Program-made: the position numbers and the translations under genes | The notes under the pieces: model-generated | What the model was told of the DNA's origin: nothing | The model's database searches: none | Seen by the model: only the letters and a program-made list of their open reading frames with translations | Source of the DNA: Liolophura sinensis | Taxonomy: Eukaryota > Mollusca > Polyplacophora > Chitonida > Chitonidae | Assembly: GCF_032854445.1 (NCBI RefSeq) | Contig: NC_088300.1 | Coordinates: 47,423,682-47,487,681 of the forward strand | Length of the DNA stretch: 64,000 nucleotides | Direction: 5' to 3' | Shown: positions 28,585 to 42,700 of the stretch, piece by piece | How positions within the stretch are numbered: position 1 is the first letter of the stretch | Layout of the letters: the number at the start of each line of letters is the position of its first letter

Positions 28585-31500
28585 TCACGTACGAACTTTG
28601 GTTTTGCCAACTTTATTTTTATCGTCGAACAGATTACGAATCATAAGAACTTGTGCCAAACCTACAGATATCATGATAAAGAGCTGGATACAAGACCAAA
28701 CATTTACACGCTCAAAATTGTTTTCTACAATATTGCGATCTCTGGCCTCATGCATTCGCATTATTGTCTGCATCTGCATGGTTCTGTCCAGGTTATTCCT
28801 GACTACATCAACACTGTCCTGCAAAGAGAAAAGTGATTCATGTAATTCAAGCTTACATTTCAATGTTTTTCGATTACAGTTAGATGAGGCTCTCATGATG
28901 GCATTTTCAATGTCAGTGCTCTGTTTTACAAGCCCATTGGGTGTTAAACTGGAACAAAGCCAATCCTCAGTCCTTACTTCATAAATGTCTGGTCTACAAA
29001 ATATTTATTAGATTGGTGCTTTATGCCTTACTTAAGACTGTTTCACCTATACAGCGACGGTCAGCATTATCGTGGGAGCCCAGGGCTAGGCTAATAATTA
29101 AAGGAATACTAAACTTGCCATCTGTTTGAAAAGATCCTTTGATGGCCTGGGCGTCAATAACATCCACACAACCATTGCAGGTCAGTTGCTCAACAAAATC
29201 ATTACTTTCCCGGACCCTATTCAAGTTGTATTTGAAATTCTGAACTCAAGATACATCAACCAACATAGGCTATTAATACATCCACAAATTGCTGGTAGGC
29301 TTTTTTGAGGCTGAAAACTAATAACTAAGGGGAGATAACTTCGTTCCAGCAAGAATCCTCTCCCATCACTTTCTGACATCTCGCATGTAGCTCAAGCTGA
29401 ACCCAAGGGAAGTTCAGCAAATTTGATTACCATGTTTGTCTGAAGTTCGTGCCATTTGTATTTAATACCCTTTAAAGCATATTCGATGCATCACTTTAGA
29501 CTATATGTGATGTGTAAATGAAAATAATTCATGAAGGACTCAAAAATTATGTAAGCTTTAATATGCAGGTTTTGAGATATGATGTGACACTGTTAATTTA
29601 CAGCATGGTATGGTCAATCTGCCAATTTTAACATGGATGGTAAATAGAATGTAGAAAAATAATTAAACAGGGTTAAACTGATCTTCTGATTAATGTCCTT
29701 GAGTGGGGATATGTTTCCAACACTGCATAAACAATAACATTGTGCAGGCTGTTTGACCTAAACACAAATACTACCAAATTAGAGGATAACCAAGTAGCTC
29801 ATATAGTCATAAATGTGATTTAACATAACCTGCTGCAAACCCACCTTAAAATATTCCAAAGTAACATCCATTAGCTCTTCCATCTCATCAATCACATCAT
29901 CCCATTCACCAGTTTGCTTCTCCTCATTTTCACCAGTGGAAATTTCAAAAAATAATATCTTGTTGGAAAATCTACTAAAACTATTGTCGAAACAAATTTT
30001 ATATTCCCCTGGCACCTTTGCATCCAATCTGCAAAAGAAAAAGTTATTAAATTAAAAGATAATGGCTAAAAGTTCTTTTCTTTTCTTTTTTTTTTGGTAT
30101 TCCAGAGCAGATTGGACAGGGGATGTCTGATTTGTGCCCAAAACCAATTATGTGCAACAAAAACAATTTGGCTTACGACTAACAAGCTCATGCTGAGACA
30201 AGATAATTATTTCAGTTGATAATAAACACCCAACCATGTCCAATCTTATTGTGCATCCTAAAATACCAATCGGGCATATAATTTGCAAAGCAATACATTA
30301 CACACAATTAAGGTACCAAATATTATTTATGAAGACAATGAAAAACTAGTGCAAGAACAGACATTTTTAAACTGAATAGTGAACACATCACTTCAGATTT
30401 TGTAAAGCAGAATTGTGTCCCTTCAGAAATTACCCTTAGTTTCTCAAATGTTAATGTCAAGAATCTTGACTTTTTTTTATATACATATCTGTTTAAAACA
30501 AACCTCTGTATAGTTTCACAAAGCGCATGCAGTGCTGCCAGTTGCTGTGGAAGTTGTTTGCTCGCAGCACTGCGCACACTTTGTGAAACAGGCCCCAGCT
30601 CCCTAAGTCCTCAAGACAGACTAAGTACAGACTTACAGTAACACCCCAATGACATACAATCCAAGCATTTTCAAATTTACAGTCTGTTTTTATCAAATTT
30701 TCTCAAGAGGCATTTAACTTCAAGAAGATAATCGGAAGATGATAATCTAGACATTGCTTCCCTAGTTGCCAGAAGGAAGTGTGAACTAGATGTCGCATAA
30801 ACCTACAACTATGGTTATACTGTCAACAAATATACGCAAATTTTAAGCAAAAAAGGTATTACTAACTTGTGGGTTGCTTCTGACTTTTTCATCTCAGCAG
30901 CGATGATTGTACCTTTGGGTCCTTGGACATAAAAACTAATGTCCAAATCCCCACCATCAAGAACCTGTTCATACATAAAGACAGTCAGAAATTAACAAAA
31001 TTAACAAAATTAACAACGTTCCATGACAACAGCTTCAAGTTTGTCACGGTGGTTGTGTATTGAAATGTACATATATCACAAAAACATAGGAAGTGGAGAA
31101 ATCTTTTTAAGATTTTAAGAATTATTGGGATTTTGGGGTTTTACTGAGAAAAGTAGATAAATGTTCAGATGGTATGGTGATCTATATGAACCACATATTG
31201 GTGTAATGACTTCTCTATAAAAATGCACAAAAAAACCCCACAGGAACAACTCTAACTCATAAGTGATATTTATCAGACCAAGTGTAGATCTACACATTTC
31301 TCTTCATCTTTGTCACATCCCCTATTTTACAAAGCCGAACAACCAATCCATGACAATAATGCTCAGAATATACAGAACAAGACTATACAATCATTTAAGT
31401 TTTTAATTCTATATGATTATCTTGTAAGACAATGGCACAGATTAGCACATGAAGAAATTTTTATATTCAACCCAAAACACACCTTCACACTTCTCTAGGA

Positions 31501-32882
31501 CACCCTACCCACATATATTTGCAAATTCCTGACAATAGAGGTGTCAAATTAATCACTGATTTCAGTTTACTGTTTATATCGCTTACATGTATTTTGTCAT
31601 TCCTTGATATAAACTTTGAAAAAACAGAGGCTGTTAGATAGGCCTAGATAGATACATGAGGATTATTGCACATAACTTATACTAGTAGCATACCTAATGC
31701 AGCTCTGATTTGAGTGGTGCAGGTGTGCAGCCAAAAGAACTACAATGTGAAATGCTTTCTAATATCTTGTAGTTGCCGAATAAGCATATTTTTTATGCGA
31801 CTTCTTCAAATAGAGTCCACATCTGTGCCTGGTAATTGTACATTGCAGTAGTTATTCAGACATAGAAATCCCACCGACAAGATTGGATTATCAAGGTATC
31901 CTCTCTTTCTTTTTTACCCAAGACACATCTGCACAGCTACCGCAAAGGAGTTCCCTTAAGGCAAGATATCAGGCATCTCTTTCCCATGGACACAAAGTGA
32001 AAATATCCCACGCAAAGTCGATCGTGTTTTGCACTGTAACTCTCATAGCTACGCCACTCCAATCGAATTATACGTTTCAAACTAAATTTAGACATGCATC
32101 TGATATATAGAAATAGATCAGCATGTTTTAGTCTATGTCACTGTCTTAGCCTATCATTTGGAAAATCTTAATTACTGGCCATACGTGGGAAGGTCTTCCA
32201 GCAACTTGCCGAAGGTCGTGGGTTTCCACCCGGCTCTGCCCGGTTTCCTCCCATCATAATGCTGGCCGCCGTCGTATAAGTGAAATATTCTTAAGTATGG
32301 CGTAAAACATCAATCAAATAAATAAATCTTAATTACTGACCATTCATATGTGTTTGCATATTTAAAGTTGGGCAAGGACTAGCTTGAGCCTTTCCTTGTT
32401 GTGTTTTGTTTCACAGAAACGAAGATGTCCCATACAAATGTGTAGATCCGTCATCTACAGGCAGTTTTATTTGAAATCTTAAAACGGATTTTCACACCGA
32501 ATGGTGGAATCCAATGGATATGCACAAAGAAAGCAATTGATTCAAACAATGATTTCGCCGTCACTGCCATGCTCAAAGCTGACACGTCGAAAGCCTGTTT
32601 TGTTTATCATCTATATCTGTGGACACGTCAGATGGCCTTAAGCACACTGAACTCTTATACGTTTGGTCTTCAGCCGCAGACCCACTGGATATATGCTACT
32701 TATGTGCTGTGTACCTGGTACTCCACTTCAATCGTTGTCTCTTTTGTTGTGATTTCGTAAAAGCATTCTGTTTTACCAGGTTCAATGTCCACCGTCAAAT
32801 CTACTTCTCCGACGACTTCGTAGATGCATAATGAAATCAAAACAACACAAAACCTGATTATTTTCAAACAAGACACTTCCAT
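28585..32882 (-). CDS. p24-family cargo receptor, TMED1/TMED5-like
   Basis: p24 proteins cycle between ER and Golgi in COPI and COPII vesicles and help select secretory cargo. Exons in coding order: 32882-32715, 30964-30867, 30028-29845, 28818-28585; all junctions GT-AG and in phase, 227 aa, the family's usual length. A signal peptide covers about residues 1-25 (IIRFCVVLISLCIYEVVGE). The GOLD domain (about 27-125) has GKTECFYE, VEYQVLDGGDLDISFYVQGP and YKICFDNSFSRFSNKILFFE; Cys40 and Cys101 are the expected disulfide. A coiled coil (about 150-185, MHEARDRNIVENNFERVNVW) precedes one membrane helix (about 190-212) and a short tail ending KTKVRT. A tail without C-terminal dilysine is normal for the gamma group. 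TMED5 and TMED1 are both possible. Intron 1 holds a SINE at 32176 and intron 2 an inverted-end element at 30511. The gene is head to head with BRD10. Confidence 0.93.
30511..30596. mobile_element. 86-bp palindromic element, TMED intron 2
   Basis: TAGTTTCACAAAGCGCATGC on the left pairs with TGCGCACACTTTGTGAAACA on the right, and the centre also folds (GCAGTGCTG with CGCAGCACTGC). The whole could form one long hairpin. Same TTTCACAAAGC end as the group in the findings. Confidence 0.6.
32176..32328 (+). repeat. Family A SINE, 5'-truncated, TMED intron 1
   Basis: Begins at GGCCATACGTGGGAAGG and runs through CCATCATAATGCTGGCCGCC to GGCGTAAAACATCAATCAAA and a short TAAA tail. It is antisense to the TMED transcript. 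Confidence 0.85.
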
Positions 32883-33720
32883 CGTTGCGAAGCAATGTGC
32901 TCGGGAATCCCCGGAAATCCTGACACACGTTTTTGAACATGCGCAAAGCGAACTTCCGTTCATATTTTTTCCAGAATATGTATTTTTGTAATGATTTTGA
33001 CGAGGCGTGTAACATCAGTTATTTGATTGGCAACTTTTCTTTACATCTGTACCAAGTGTGACAATTACCAAAGGAAGAAACTCGCCAAGATAGAAAGTAT
33101 GCAAATAGAGAACCGTATAACATCTATTTTGCATATATAGAGCAGAGTGGAAATCGTAAGAAAATAGTTCTAGATATGATTTGGGTTATCATTTACTGAT
33201 GGGTGTTATTATAAATGTATATATATATCAGACGTGAAACTAAATTCAAATATAAATATTCAGTCAAGTTTTTGAACGCGCAGCAAAGGTTATGTTGTTA
33301 TATTTGTGGTGTAAATAGTTCTAGTTGCGTATTAATATAACTACCACCCTACTCGGTGATCCGACAACGCTTCCACATATGTGAAAGGTTGATTATGCAG
33401 GTGTGATTCTGTTTGTACCTTTATTTGTGGGTAAAATTAGGACTTCTCTGCTTTGTGTTATATTTAAAACAGTCGCTCTCTTTACTTATTTCCATTCGAT
33501 TCCACGACTATCTACTTTGAAAGGGATTCTATTCTAGGCCTGTGAATAGTTTTGGGGAGTTGACAAAAGTGTAAAAATTAAATTCGAAGTTGCACAAAAA
33601 TAAGACGATTCATTCCAATGAGATATATTACAAAAGTGACGTTTGAACTTTTTTTCTCTAGTTCCGATGATGGAAATTAAGATGGACAGGAAGTCTTGAG
33701 TGTGTCCCAGTCCATTCAAC
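32883..33720. promoter_or_regulatory. Shared upstream region of TMED and BRD10
   Basis: 838 bp separate the divergent start codons. It holds no repeat I recognise and no sure TATA box. A strong polypyrimidine-AG (AG at 33660-33661) 59 bases before the BRD10 start suggests a spliced untranslated first exon for BRD10 in this stretch. A bidirectional promoter is inference from layout. Confidence 0.45.
33667..33699 (+). other. Upstream ORF of 10 codons before BRD10
   Basis: ATG ATG at 33667 opens the peptide MMEIKMDRKS and stops with TGA at 33697, 21 bases before the main start. It is in the same frame as the main ATG, so the stop also shows that translation of BRD10 cannot begin further upstream on this exon. 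Such a reading frame often lowers translation; that it does so here is inference. Confidence 0.55.
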
Positions 33721-36700
33721 ATGGAAAGTCCGCAATCTGTCACCTCGGAAAGTTGCGTCGCTCCTTCGGAGAACAACTCGGGCGACAACGACTCTTTCCA
33801 TGACACTTCAAATGATCACCCAAAAGAAAAGGATGCAGATATGGAAGATGCTCAGAGAACTGGGGAAGAAGTCCAAGAATTATTTGTACCAGCTACCAGT
33901 GAACTACAGCATGGCTATAGAATCCTTCGTGAGTTGATGGCGGATGGAAATAAGTCTGTCAACTGGCCCTTCATGGACGCTGTTGACAGCGATGCGTATG
34001 GACTTCACGATTATTACGAACGTGTGAAACGGCCAATGTGGCTTTGCAAAAGTAAGTCTTTTTTCCCCTTAGTCCTGTTATTATTTTAATAACCCTTTGT
34101 ACCAAAATGGAGCCATTAACTTGATGCTGGTATGATAATAATAGCGTACAAATTCACAGTCGTTGGTCGTACACTTGCTCTGTGTGATGGAATGGAGGGG
34201 TTCCCTGGTTTTGGGATTCCCTCTTTCAGGGATTCCCCTCATTTGCATAAGGTTGACAACAGATCTTTCTTCAGACTTTACTGTAACTTTTTGTTTATAA
34301 ATTGGACTAAAGGTCAGTCTGTATGAATATAAAGAAAAGGTGCTGTAGCTCTCATATTCAATGTTTTGTTTTTGATCTGTCTGACCTTTTTGTATTTAAC
34401 TTGTTTCAGTGAGAGACAAATTTGAGTCTGCTGAATATGAAACAATAACCCAATTTGTGGCTGATTTTCGTCTGATGTTGGAAAATTGTTATCGCTACAA
34501 TGGTCCAGATCACTATGTTTCAAAGCGTGGTCAGCGCCTGGAAACAATGCTGGAGCAGAAGTTGGCATTACTGTCAAGGTACCCTTTAATGCATTTCATT
34601 TTTTGGGATACAATAATCTTTGAAGGACATTTGTGAAGGTAGTCCACATTCACTTTGTAAGAAAATATTGTCTTAGAGAGGTCAAGATCTGGTATTTAAA
34701 ATAATGACAAAATAGAATTTGATTACAAAATACTTCAAAGCACGTTTAAATAAAACACATTTAAGTTTTGCCATTTGCTCTGAATTTCCAGAGACTTAAG
34801 AGAGAAGACAAGTATTGCTGCAACTTCTGGAAAACTCTCTGAGCAAGCAATGACTCCTTATGGATCCAGTAAGTGTTGATTTTTGACATCTTTTTTCCCC
34901 TGGCTATCTTTGCTTTAAATGACTTGTCAGGGTACCGGTATGGAGCTTTCAGTAAGTTGTCATTAGTTATTCTACAGTTTCTGTGGAGCCATGTTTGAGA
35001 TGTATATATACCTGTTTGCATTACTATGCCATGGTGATTTAAAAGAAAAGACAAGACTAAATCAGATGTATATGTACATAGATAAACTATCCCACATAAT
35101 ATAACCAGTATAGCATAGAGTTTTTGGAGATGTTGCATAACTGGATCTTGCAGTTCAAAGTAAGTAAAAGTGCACCCATTGAGAAATTGAAAAGCGCCAC
35201 CATGTTATCAGCTTTAACCAGTGGTCCGGATTACTACGTTTCTGTAATCAGAGAGCGAGGAGCCTCCGCGACCCGGGAGCCTCTCACCAATGCAGTAGCT
35301 GTGAGTTCAAGTCCAGCTCATGCTGTCTTCCTTTCCGGCCGTACATGGGAAGGTCTACCAGCAACCTGCGAATGGTCAAGAGTTTCCACCGGGCTATGCT
35401 CGGTTTTCTCTGACCATAATGCTGTGGCCCTTTAGGTGTGTTTCTGCCCGTCTTTTAATATAACTAATGTGATGTCGTACTTATGTGTATTTTTAATTCA
35501 TTATTGCATTCATATCTAGCCCTTTATTATGATGGAAACTACAACTTTAGCATTTTCATTCAGCATGTTTACAGTGTAAAAATACCTATGCATGTATAAT
35601 GTCCATTGAGAGCGCAACTTGCGTGTACAACAATCATGTTTATGTGATATTATCTCAGTCATGAAGGAAAATTTGTTCAGGTGTTCAGTGGTAATGCTTC
35701 AGTTGTTGGCCTCATGTTTATACTTACATGTATATTTTTTATGTTACTGTAGGTTTAAGGCGACGTGGCAAGAACATTGCCCCTCATGATTCCTCGGCCT
35801 TGTTAAATCAGTTGCGCCATGAAGAGGCTTTGCGAGAACGGGAGTCTAGGAAACAACAAATCCAGGAGCGCCGCGCTGCACAGGAAGCCATGGTTCAGGA
35901 GCTTCTTGACTGGGAGGAACACTTGCTGGAAGAGCCAATCATAACACAGCTCAAACATTTGTGGGAGGTAAAAAATTTTTTTAGTCTGAAACTAATGCTT
36001 GCCTTTCATTTGCTATTAGATTTGGGATGTGGGGTTAAAATCAGCCATGAACAGGAAATTTGTAGATTGCCCCACTGTTCAAAAAACACAGTTTGGGTGT
36101 TGTTGAAAATAAGCTCTGAGTGATGCACCTGGAGGGCATTAATGCATTTGTTGCAGACCATCTGTATTCCAGCATTATGGTGTGCAAATCTGTACGTCTT
36201 GTGGGAAAGTTTGTCTGTAACTTGCCAAAGGTTGTTGGTTTTTCTTGGGCACTACAGTTTCCTCCACCCATAACGTCAAATGCTATGGTGAAGTAAAAAA
36301 TTCTTGAGTTTGGCTATTTACAACAGTTAAATAAATAAAACGAAAGTTTGTAAATTTTTTAATTCTCTGTGCACTTTTAATTTATGGATTGTGAGGTGAC
36401 TTAAGACTTTATGGTTTATGTTATATCATTTGAAGTGCACAATGTGTAGAGAGGTTTAGTGCAGCATATTGCATTTCAGTGAGGAAAATTGTGTAAAGTA
36501 GAGCTTGAAAATGAAGTTATAAATGACATATAATGCTTCTATATGTCAATTATATGTCCCTTTGTTTAAAGTAAGTCTATTTTCATGCAAACATTTATTT
36601 TGTTTAAAATTGGTATTGGATGAGATTTATGACAAATTTTGAAATTTGGGAACATATCCCTTATGTTTGGTTGTTATAGTATTACAGTCAATATGCAAGT

Positions 36701-39700
36701 CTTTTATCACTCTGAAACACAAGGTAATGAATCATCCACACAGGGAAGCGTCAAGATTCTCTCAAGCAATAACCAATCAATGGCTCTTAGAGTGTTTGAG
36801 ACAGTATTTCAAGAAGATCATAGAAAATGAACCAGATTCCACAAATATTGCATACACATTAAACTGGCTGTGCGCGTGAAAATTTATGTGACTGTGTGAC
36901 AGACTTGCTATAACTCTCGTCTGTCTGATTTTCTCCACCCTTGAAACTAATGGTGGTCACGTACATGTAATTGCAGCGTTTTTGAATACAGCATTAACAC
37001 GGGTCAATCAAATTAAGAAATGAGTTTGGAACATATATCTTTTCTTCTCTTTAAGTTGCCCCAGATTGGATTGTTCCTGTTTCTCTGCCAAGAGCCCCTC
37101 AACATTGGAGAGGTGGTACAATATGAATTGGAGCGCTGTTTTGCCATGGCCAAGGAAAGCTCTACATTACAGGCTGTGATGACTACTCTACTAAGTACAC
37201 CTTATCAGCGAACAAGGTAATATTTCAGAATATCCTAACATCATTGAAGTAACGTTGACAGAGGCTTTTTTCTGCCAACATAAATTACACTAATAAATAT
37301 AACACTAGGAAAAAGTTGTGGGTAATTCCTTCATGTATGTTCAATTCTGATTTTGATATGCTTAATAAGCACATGAGCACATTGTGCCAAGTACTGTAGT
37401 GTCAGATTTCTAGACACACGTTCTTACTTACATTGTACATATGAATATAAGTGCTGTGATACGGAAGGAGACTGTAACTGTCATCACACGGACATGTCCA
37501 CTATTAATGAGAAGGCATCATATTGTTTAATCCCATGATGTCACGCTGGTGTGAAGTCAAAGATGAATTGTAGAGCAATGTCCACAGTGATATAATGTAT
37601 CAGTTTCTGTGGTATTGTCCTTATGTGTTTAATTTGATGTCATCATGATGATGTCTGAAAGGAACGTTTAGCATCAATAAAAAGATTTCGAGGTCCTGCT
37701 GCCGGGCATTTGTCAAGGTTAAGTATTATAGTTTTTGTGTAAACTGTTACACAGTTACTTACATGTATGTTTCTTCATCTTTCCTGGCTGTAGTACACTT
37801 GTGTTGTTTACCCTATGAAATTTGGAGGTAAGCAGATATAAAATGTTTTGTGACTGAAAATGAATTGATCAAACACCCATGTACTGTTTTTTTTTTGTTT
37901 TTTTTTTTTATACATTTATTATTTTCACAGGCTGGACAAGAAGCCCATGATGCCGTACAAAGTGTGGGAAGAAAAGTTGCGTGTGCGACTAGCACAGTGG
38001 TATAAAGTATTAGCAGACAGTGGAAGCGATATAGAAATGGTATGATCATAGTTAATCAGGAATAATTATTAACAGTGTATATTTAAACAGCCCCAGTTCT
38101 AATGTTCCCACTGAACAGTATCCATCCATCTAACTAACAAATTATCTGTCAGCTGTTAACATCAATTGTAGTGAAAAGTTGATATTTGATAACTCCTTAA
38201 CATGATACTGATTGATAGCTCATAAAAGATTCGACAAAACCATTTTATGGTTTCTGAAATTTTTTGCAGGCTGCCACGAAGTTAGGATTGGACCCTTATT
38301 TATTTACTGTTATAGGTAAGTAATTCATATCCTTGTTTGAAGTTGGATAATAATTTTAAACAGAACATCTGGTTGTTTTAAGTGTGGTGATAAAGTGTAT
38401 AACTGGCGATATGACGATACAGTCGTTTACATATTTTGGAAATGGTGCTCACAGTGTTTCTTTGAAGTAGACATCTTTCATTGTGAACGGAATTAAAATA
38501 CTGTATGGAGAATGGATTTTGTCATAGTTCATCGGATGTGTTAGTGATCGCAAATAATGCTGTTGAGTTCTTTATAAAGAGTCAAAATGTGACCTCAAGC
38601 ATTTACAGGCTGCAACTGTTGATGTTGAGTGTTTAGAGATCAATTTAAATATACTTACATTTATATTAAGTACACATGCTGTCTCATACGCAGTTAATTT
38701 TTACTTCTTCCTTCCAGGAAAGAAAAATCCTCTCTTGAAGAAGAAATACCACGAATTAAGTTATTATAGAAAGATATGGATTGTCAAGTCTCTCTGTGAT
38801 CATTGTTTGGTAAGTTTTGTAGGACATCACATTATATACATCGGATAGCCTTAATGATGTCTATTCTTCGTTACCGTTTTAAACATACGTGTATTTTTGG
38901 ATGACCAGAAACATAATCTTTGGTTTAAATATTTGCGACAATTTCCCAGGATGTAGGCATGTGTCTTGTGTGGGCCCCAGCTAGTACCAGATGAATATAA
39001 GTCCATCAGATCTTCCATGCTCTAAGCACTATCTAAGCATAGTGTAATGAATGATCTGTGTGCTTGAATCTTTGGTACCAGGGGCACTTGTTTTTTCTCC
39101 TTTTTTTTTTTTTTTTTAACTCTGAAAAATATCCTTCGCATGACTTTAATATGAAGTTGCCACACATAATAGAGTGTGGAATTGTCAAGAATTTAATTTG
39201 TTAATAGCTATATCTGTCATAATTTCATACACAGGCTACCCAGGAATCAATCCGCGATGCCATAGAGTCCCAGCCAATAGAAGAACAGAGGGAGTATATA
39301 CTTGGCTATGATTCACAGGGGAATACCTACATGCATTTCCCCCAGTTTTGTGGTGCAGACTTGAGGGTTTATAAACAGGCTCCTTTCCCTCATCCCAAGA
39401 TGGATCCTGTGATTGAACCCCCTTCTCCAACCCCACCAGTAGCCCCCAGTTCTCCTGGCAAGAGAAAGGTGATCTTTTACTTGCTTCAGTTTTCCTTCAG
39501 ATATAATCTGGTCTCAGTTGCAGCAAATCTGGGCACATATCCGGCTGGGTTAGATTTCTGACAATATGTGATGGCTTCATTCAGGCTCTGTGAGGTGTCC
39601 ATAAGCATTTTATCCTGGCAAAGTAAAGTACAATAATGCAGAAAGCATTGATCCAGCAATGGAAAATAACTTAGTTTAAATGTTGCTTTCTGAAAAGCAT

Positions 39701-42700
39701 CAGCTAAGAATTGTTAAAATGTCGAAACCATAATCATTCATGTTGAGAAGCATATGTGCATGTAGGTACATAGGGGAACAGTATGGTGACACTCTTGGGT
39801 CATCCTAAAATTATGTTTCAAAATTAAATATATCATTTATGTGGTGCCTTTGAACATTAAGATTGTTTAGCTGTATGTTTTTGTTGTTGTTGTTGCAGCA
39901 TAATCACAGTTCAAAAGCAAGCATAAAGAAGAAAAAGAGACGGAAAGCCAAAGAGAAGGCTGCTGTAGCCCCAGTACCTACTTCCAGGCCAAGCAGACTT
40001 AGACAGGTATTATATGAGGTTATAATATTTCATAACATGAAAGGTAAAGGTTGTATATTGAGGAAAGCCACAGGATGAAGATAATTGTGTGCTTTATAAG
40101 GATACAAAGTTAGGATGGATTTTATGGGATATAAATGGTGTTCACACTTCAGAGGGAGAGAAAAAAAATTCACAGTACTCCAAGGGATTGCCTAGTTGTA
40201 AGTGTTGAACCGTGGTTCAATCCTGTGTCAAGTCAGCCATCATGGTTCTTTTTGTTTGCAAGAAATTGTGTGTGTATAGTCATGGTGTTAGGCTTAGCAA
40301 AAGTGGAATTCATGTAATGCACCACTGTGTTACATCACAACACCCGCCAAGTTTTGTGAAAGTGGCCCCCGGGTGTTTCATAGGAAAATTTAGTTAACAG
40401 GGGTTGTGCGTTGCATTTCATGGTGGGTAGTCAATTAACATGTTTAGTTGACCATCACAATTTTTTGTACAGGAATTCAAATGTTGTACCTAGAATACGC
40501 TATTAATTAATAAATACTTGGATATTTATGTTTTCAGCATATTAAGACAGTATTACCTGTGGGCCAGGTAGAGTCAAGCAGTTCAGAAAGTGAGACAGAC
40601 GGTGAAACGGGAGTTAGCAGTGTGAGCATGGATGAGTCCAGCACATGCAGCAGCAGCTATGCCAGCTCTAGCACACGCTTCAGCGTCAAGAGCAGACGCA
40701 GGTTTAATGGCAGTGTGAGCAGCAAGGACAACACACCAGAACCTCCGTCATTCCGAGGGAAAATACGAAAACCACGAGATTACGACACAAAACTCACTTG
40801 CCACTCACCGTTTTCAAAAGCTAATCTGGAGGACGGAGGCAGGAGCAGTAAAGATGTCACTCCTGAACGTACAGTATCCAGCAGAAAAAGGAAGGGAGGG
40901 CGTGCACAAGGGAGTGACGCAAGCTGTGACTCCCCCATTCCAAAATCATACCAGGAAACAACTGATCAGTCACAGCAGACTAACGGTACAAGCTCCAACT
41001 GTGATACAGATAAATCAGAAAATGTGGAGTTGGTGGAACCTCCAGAAAGCAAACCCACTGTGAACAATAGCTCAGGTAATGAAAATTGTGTCCAGGTTTC
41101 TGAACCAGCCGATCATGATGACAGACTTGGTAGCTATGATAAGCTGGAAGACTCTCAAACTACTAATAAGTCTTCAGCTTCGAAATTTAGCATTAGGTAT
41201 GATGACATGTGTAACAGCAAAGTTAATGCTTCACAGAATGGAAAAGTTCAGACAAGGATCAAGCCTGGTATGGAAGGTGCCAACCATAATAATACGCCCA
41301 ATACTGACTTAGTGTGCAAGGAAATGGATTCTGAAGAGAAATATCATACAAATAGGCTGCCAGAAGTAGGCTTGGTATCCAGTGCAAAGACAGACAGTGA
41401 AAGTGTGAGTCTTAAATGTGAAGAGGGTAGCATCTGTGATACCAAACCAGGTGTTACACTTGAAGACACGATGGATGTAAAACCTGTCAGAAATCGTAAT
41501 GATGGCATCACCATTACTAACTGTAAAGCTGATGGTTATGATTCAAAGACAGTGACTGAATTCAAAAATGAAGCTAATAATGTAGAAGAGAATGTTAAGA
41601 TAGAAGACAGTAAAATGGACACTAAACCATGTGATTCAGTAAACAATTTTCCAGAAAGTTTAGGCAAACAGACCAGTATTAAACCAGAAATGAAACAGGA
41701 AGAAGACAAAGGGACATGTTCACTGTCCTTGCTAGCAAACATGGCTGTTGCTAATATGTCCTGTTATTCTGGCAGAGAAAGTAGTGATGTCAAAGGAGCT
41801 GTGACAGATTGCAAGTCAGAGAAAGACAGTGAATCTGGCATTGACAAATTTACATCTGCAGAACACGTAGAGAATGAGAAGCATGCTCTGAGGCCTAACA
41901 ATAATTGTGACGGTTTGAATTATGAACCTAAAGAGAATTGTTTAGCAGATAAATATCAAGACAAAACCAAGATGGATGCGCCGACTGATGAGGAAAGGGA
42001 GACAAGTCTGGCTGAAGACACTGCCTCCAAAGATGTGGTGATGGAGGAGAAGGCAGCTGCTGAAGAGGAGATGGTGGAGGAGGAGGAAGATGTCGAAGAG
42101 GTGGTGAGGACGTGAAAATTTATTCGGTTATTTAGTTAAAAAATTTTCCGCCAAATGCTCTCGGTATGACGTGCCATGGGCATTAAAGCACTGAAACTTA
42201 ATGTTTTACCTTTACATCTGTTGTTTACATGTACATACCTACATGGTAGCAAGTATATGTACTTCTTTGATTGCTATAATCTGTGATATCTGGTACAGCC
42301 AGCTGATAGTAATCTTTATGTATTAAGAATATGAGCAAAACTGTAGGAAAACAAATGTTCTTGTGCATATCATCAGACCAGCATTCAGGTGTACCAGTAC
42401 ATAAATATACAATATGTGTTGGTTTTCTGTTTGTAGACTCCCAACATTGGTCCATTTAGCATGATAGCTGACAATGTTGAGTGTCTGAGACAGCTGACAG
42501 AGCAGTTTGCTGAGCCAGAGCCTGTGGTGACCACTGGGAGGGGCAAGCGAGGCAAGGTAAGACAGTGAGATATTCTGGGTATGTATGGTGGGTTCTGTGG
42601 CTAGCACACTTGTGGCAGACTTCATCAGTAAATCTATGCAAAACTTCATGTGCATAAAACAGTAAAACCTGTGATGTCTTTGTAGATACATGTAGGTGAT

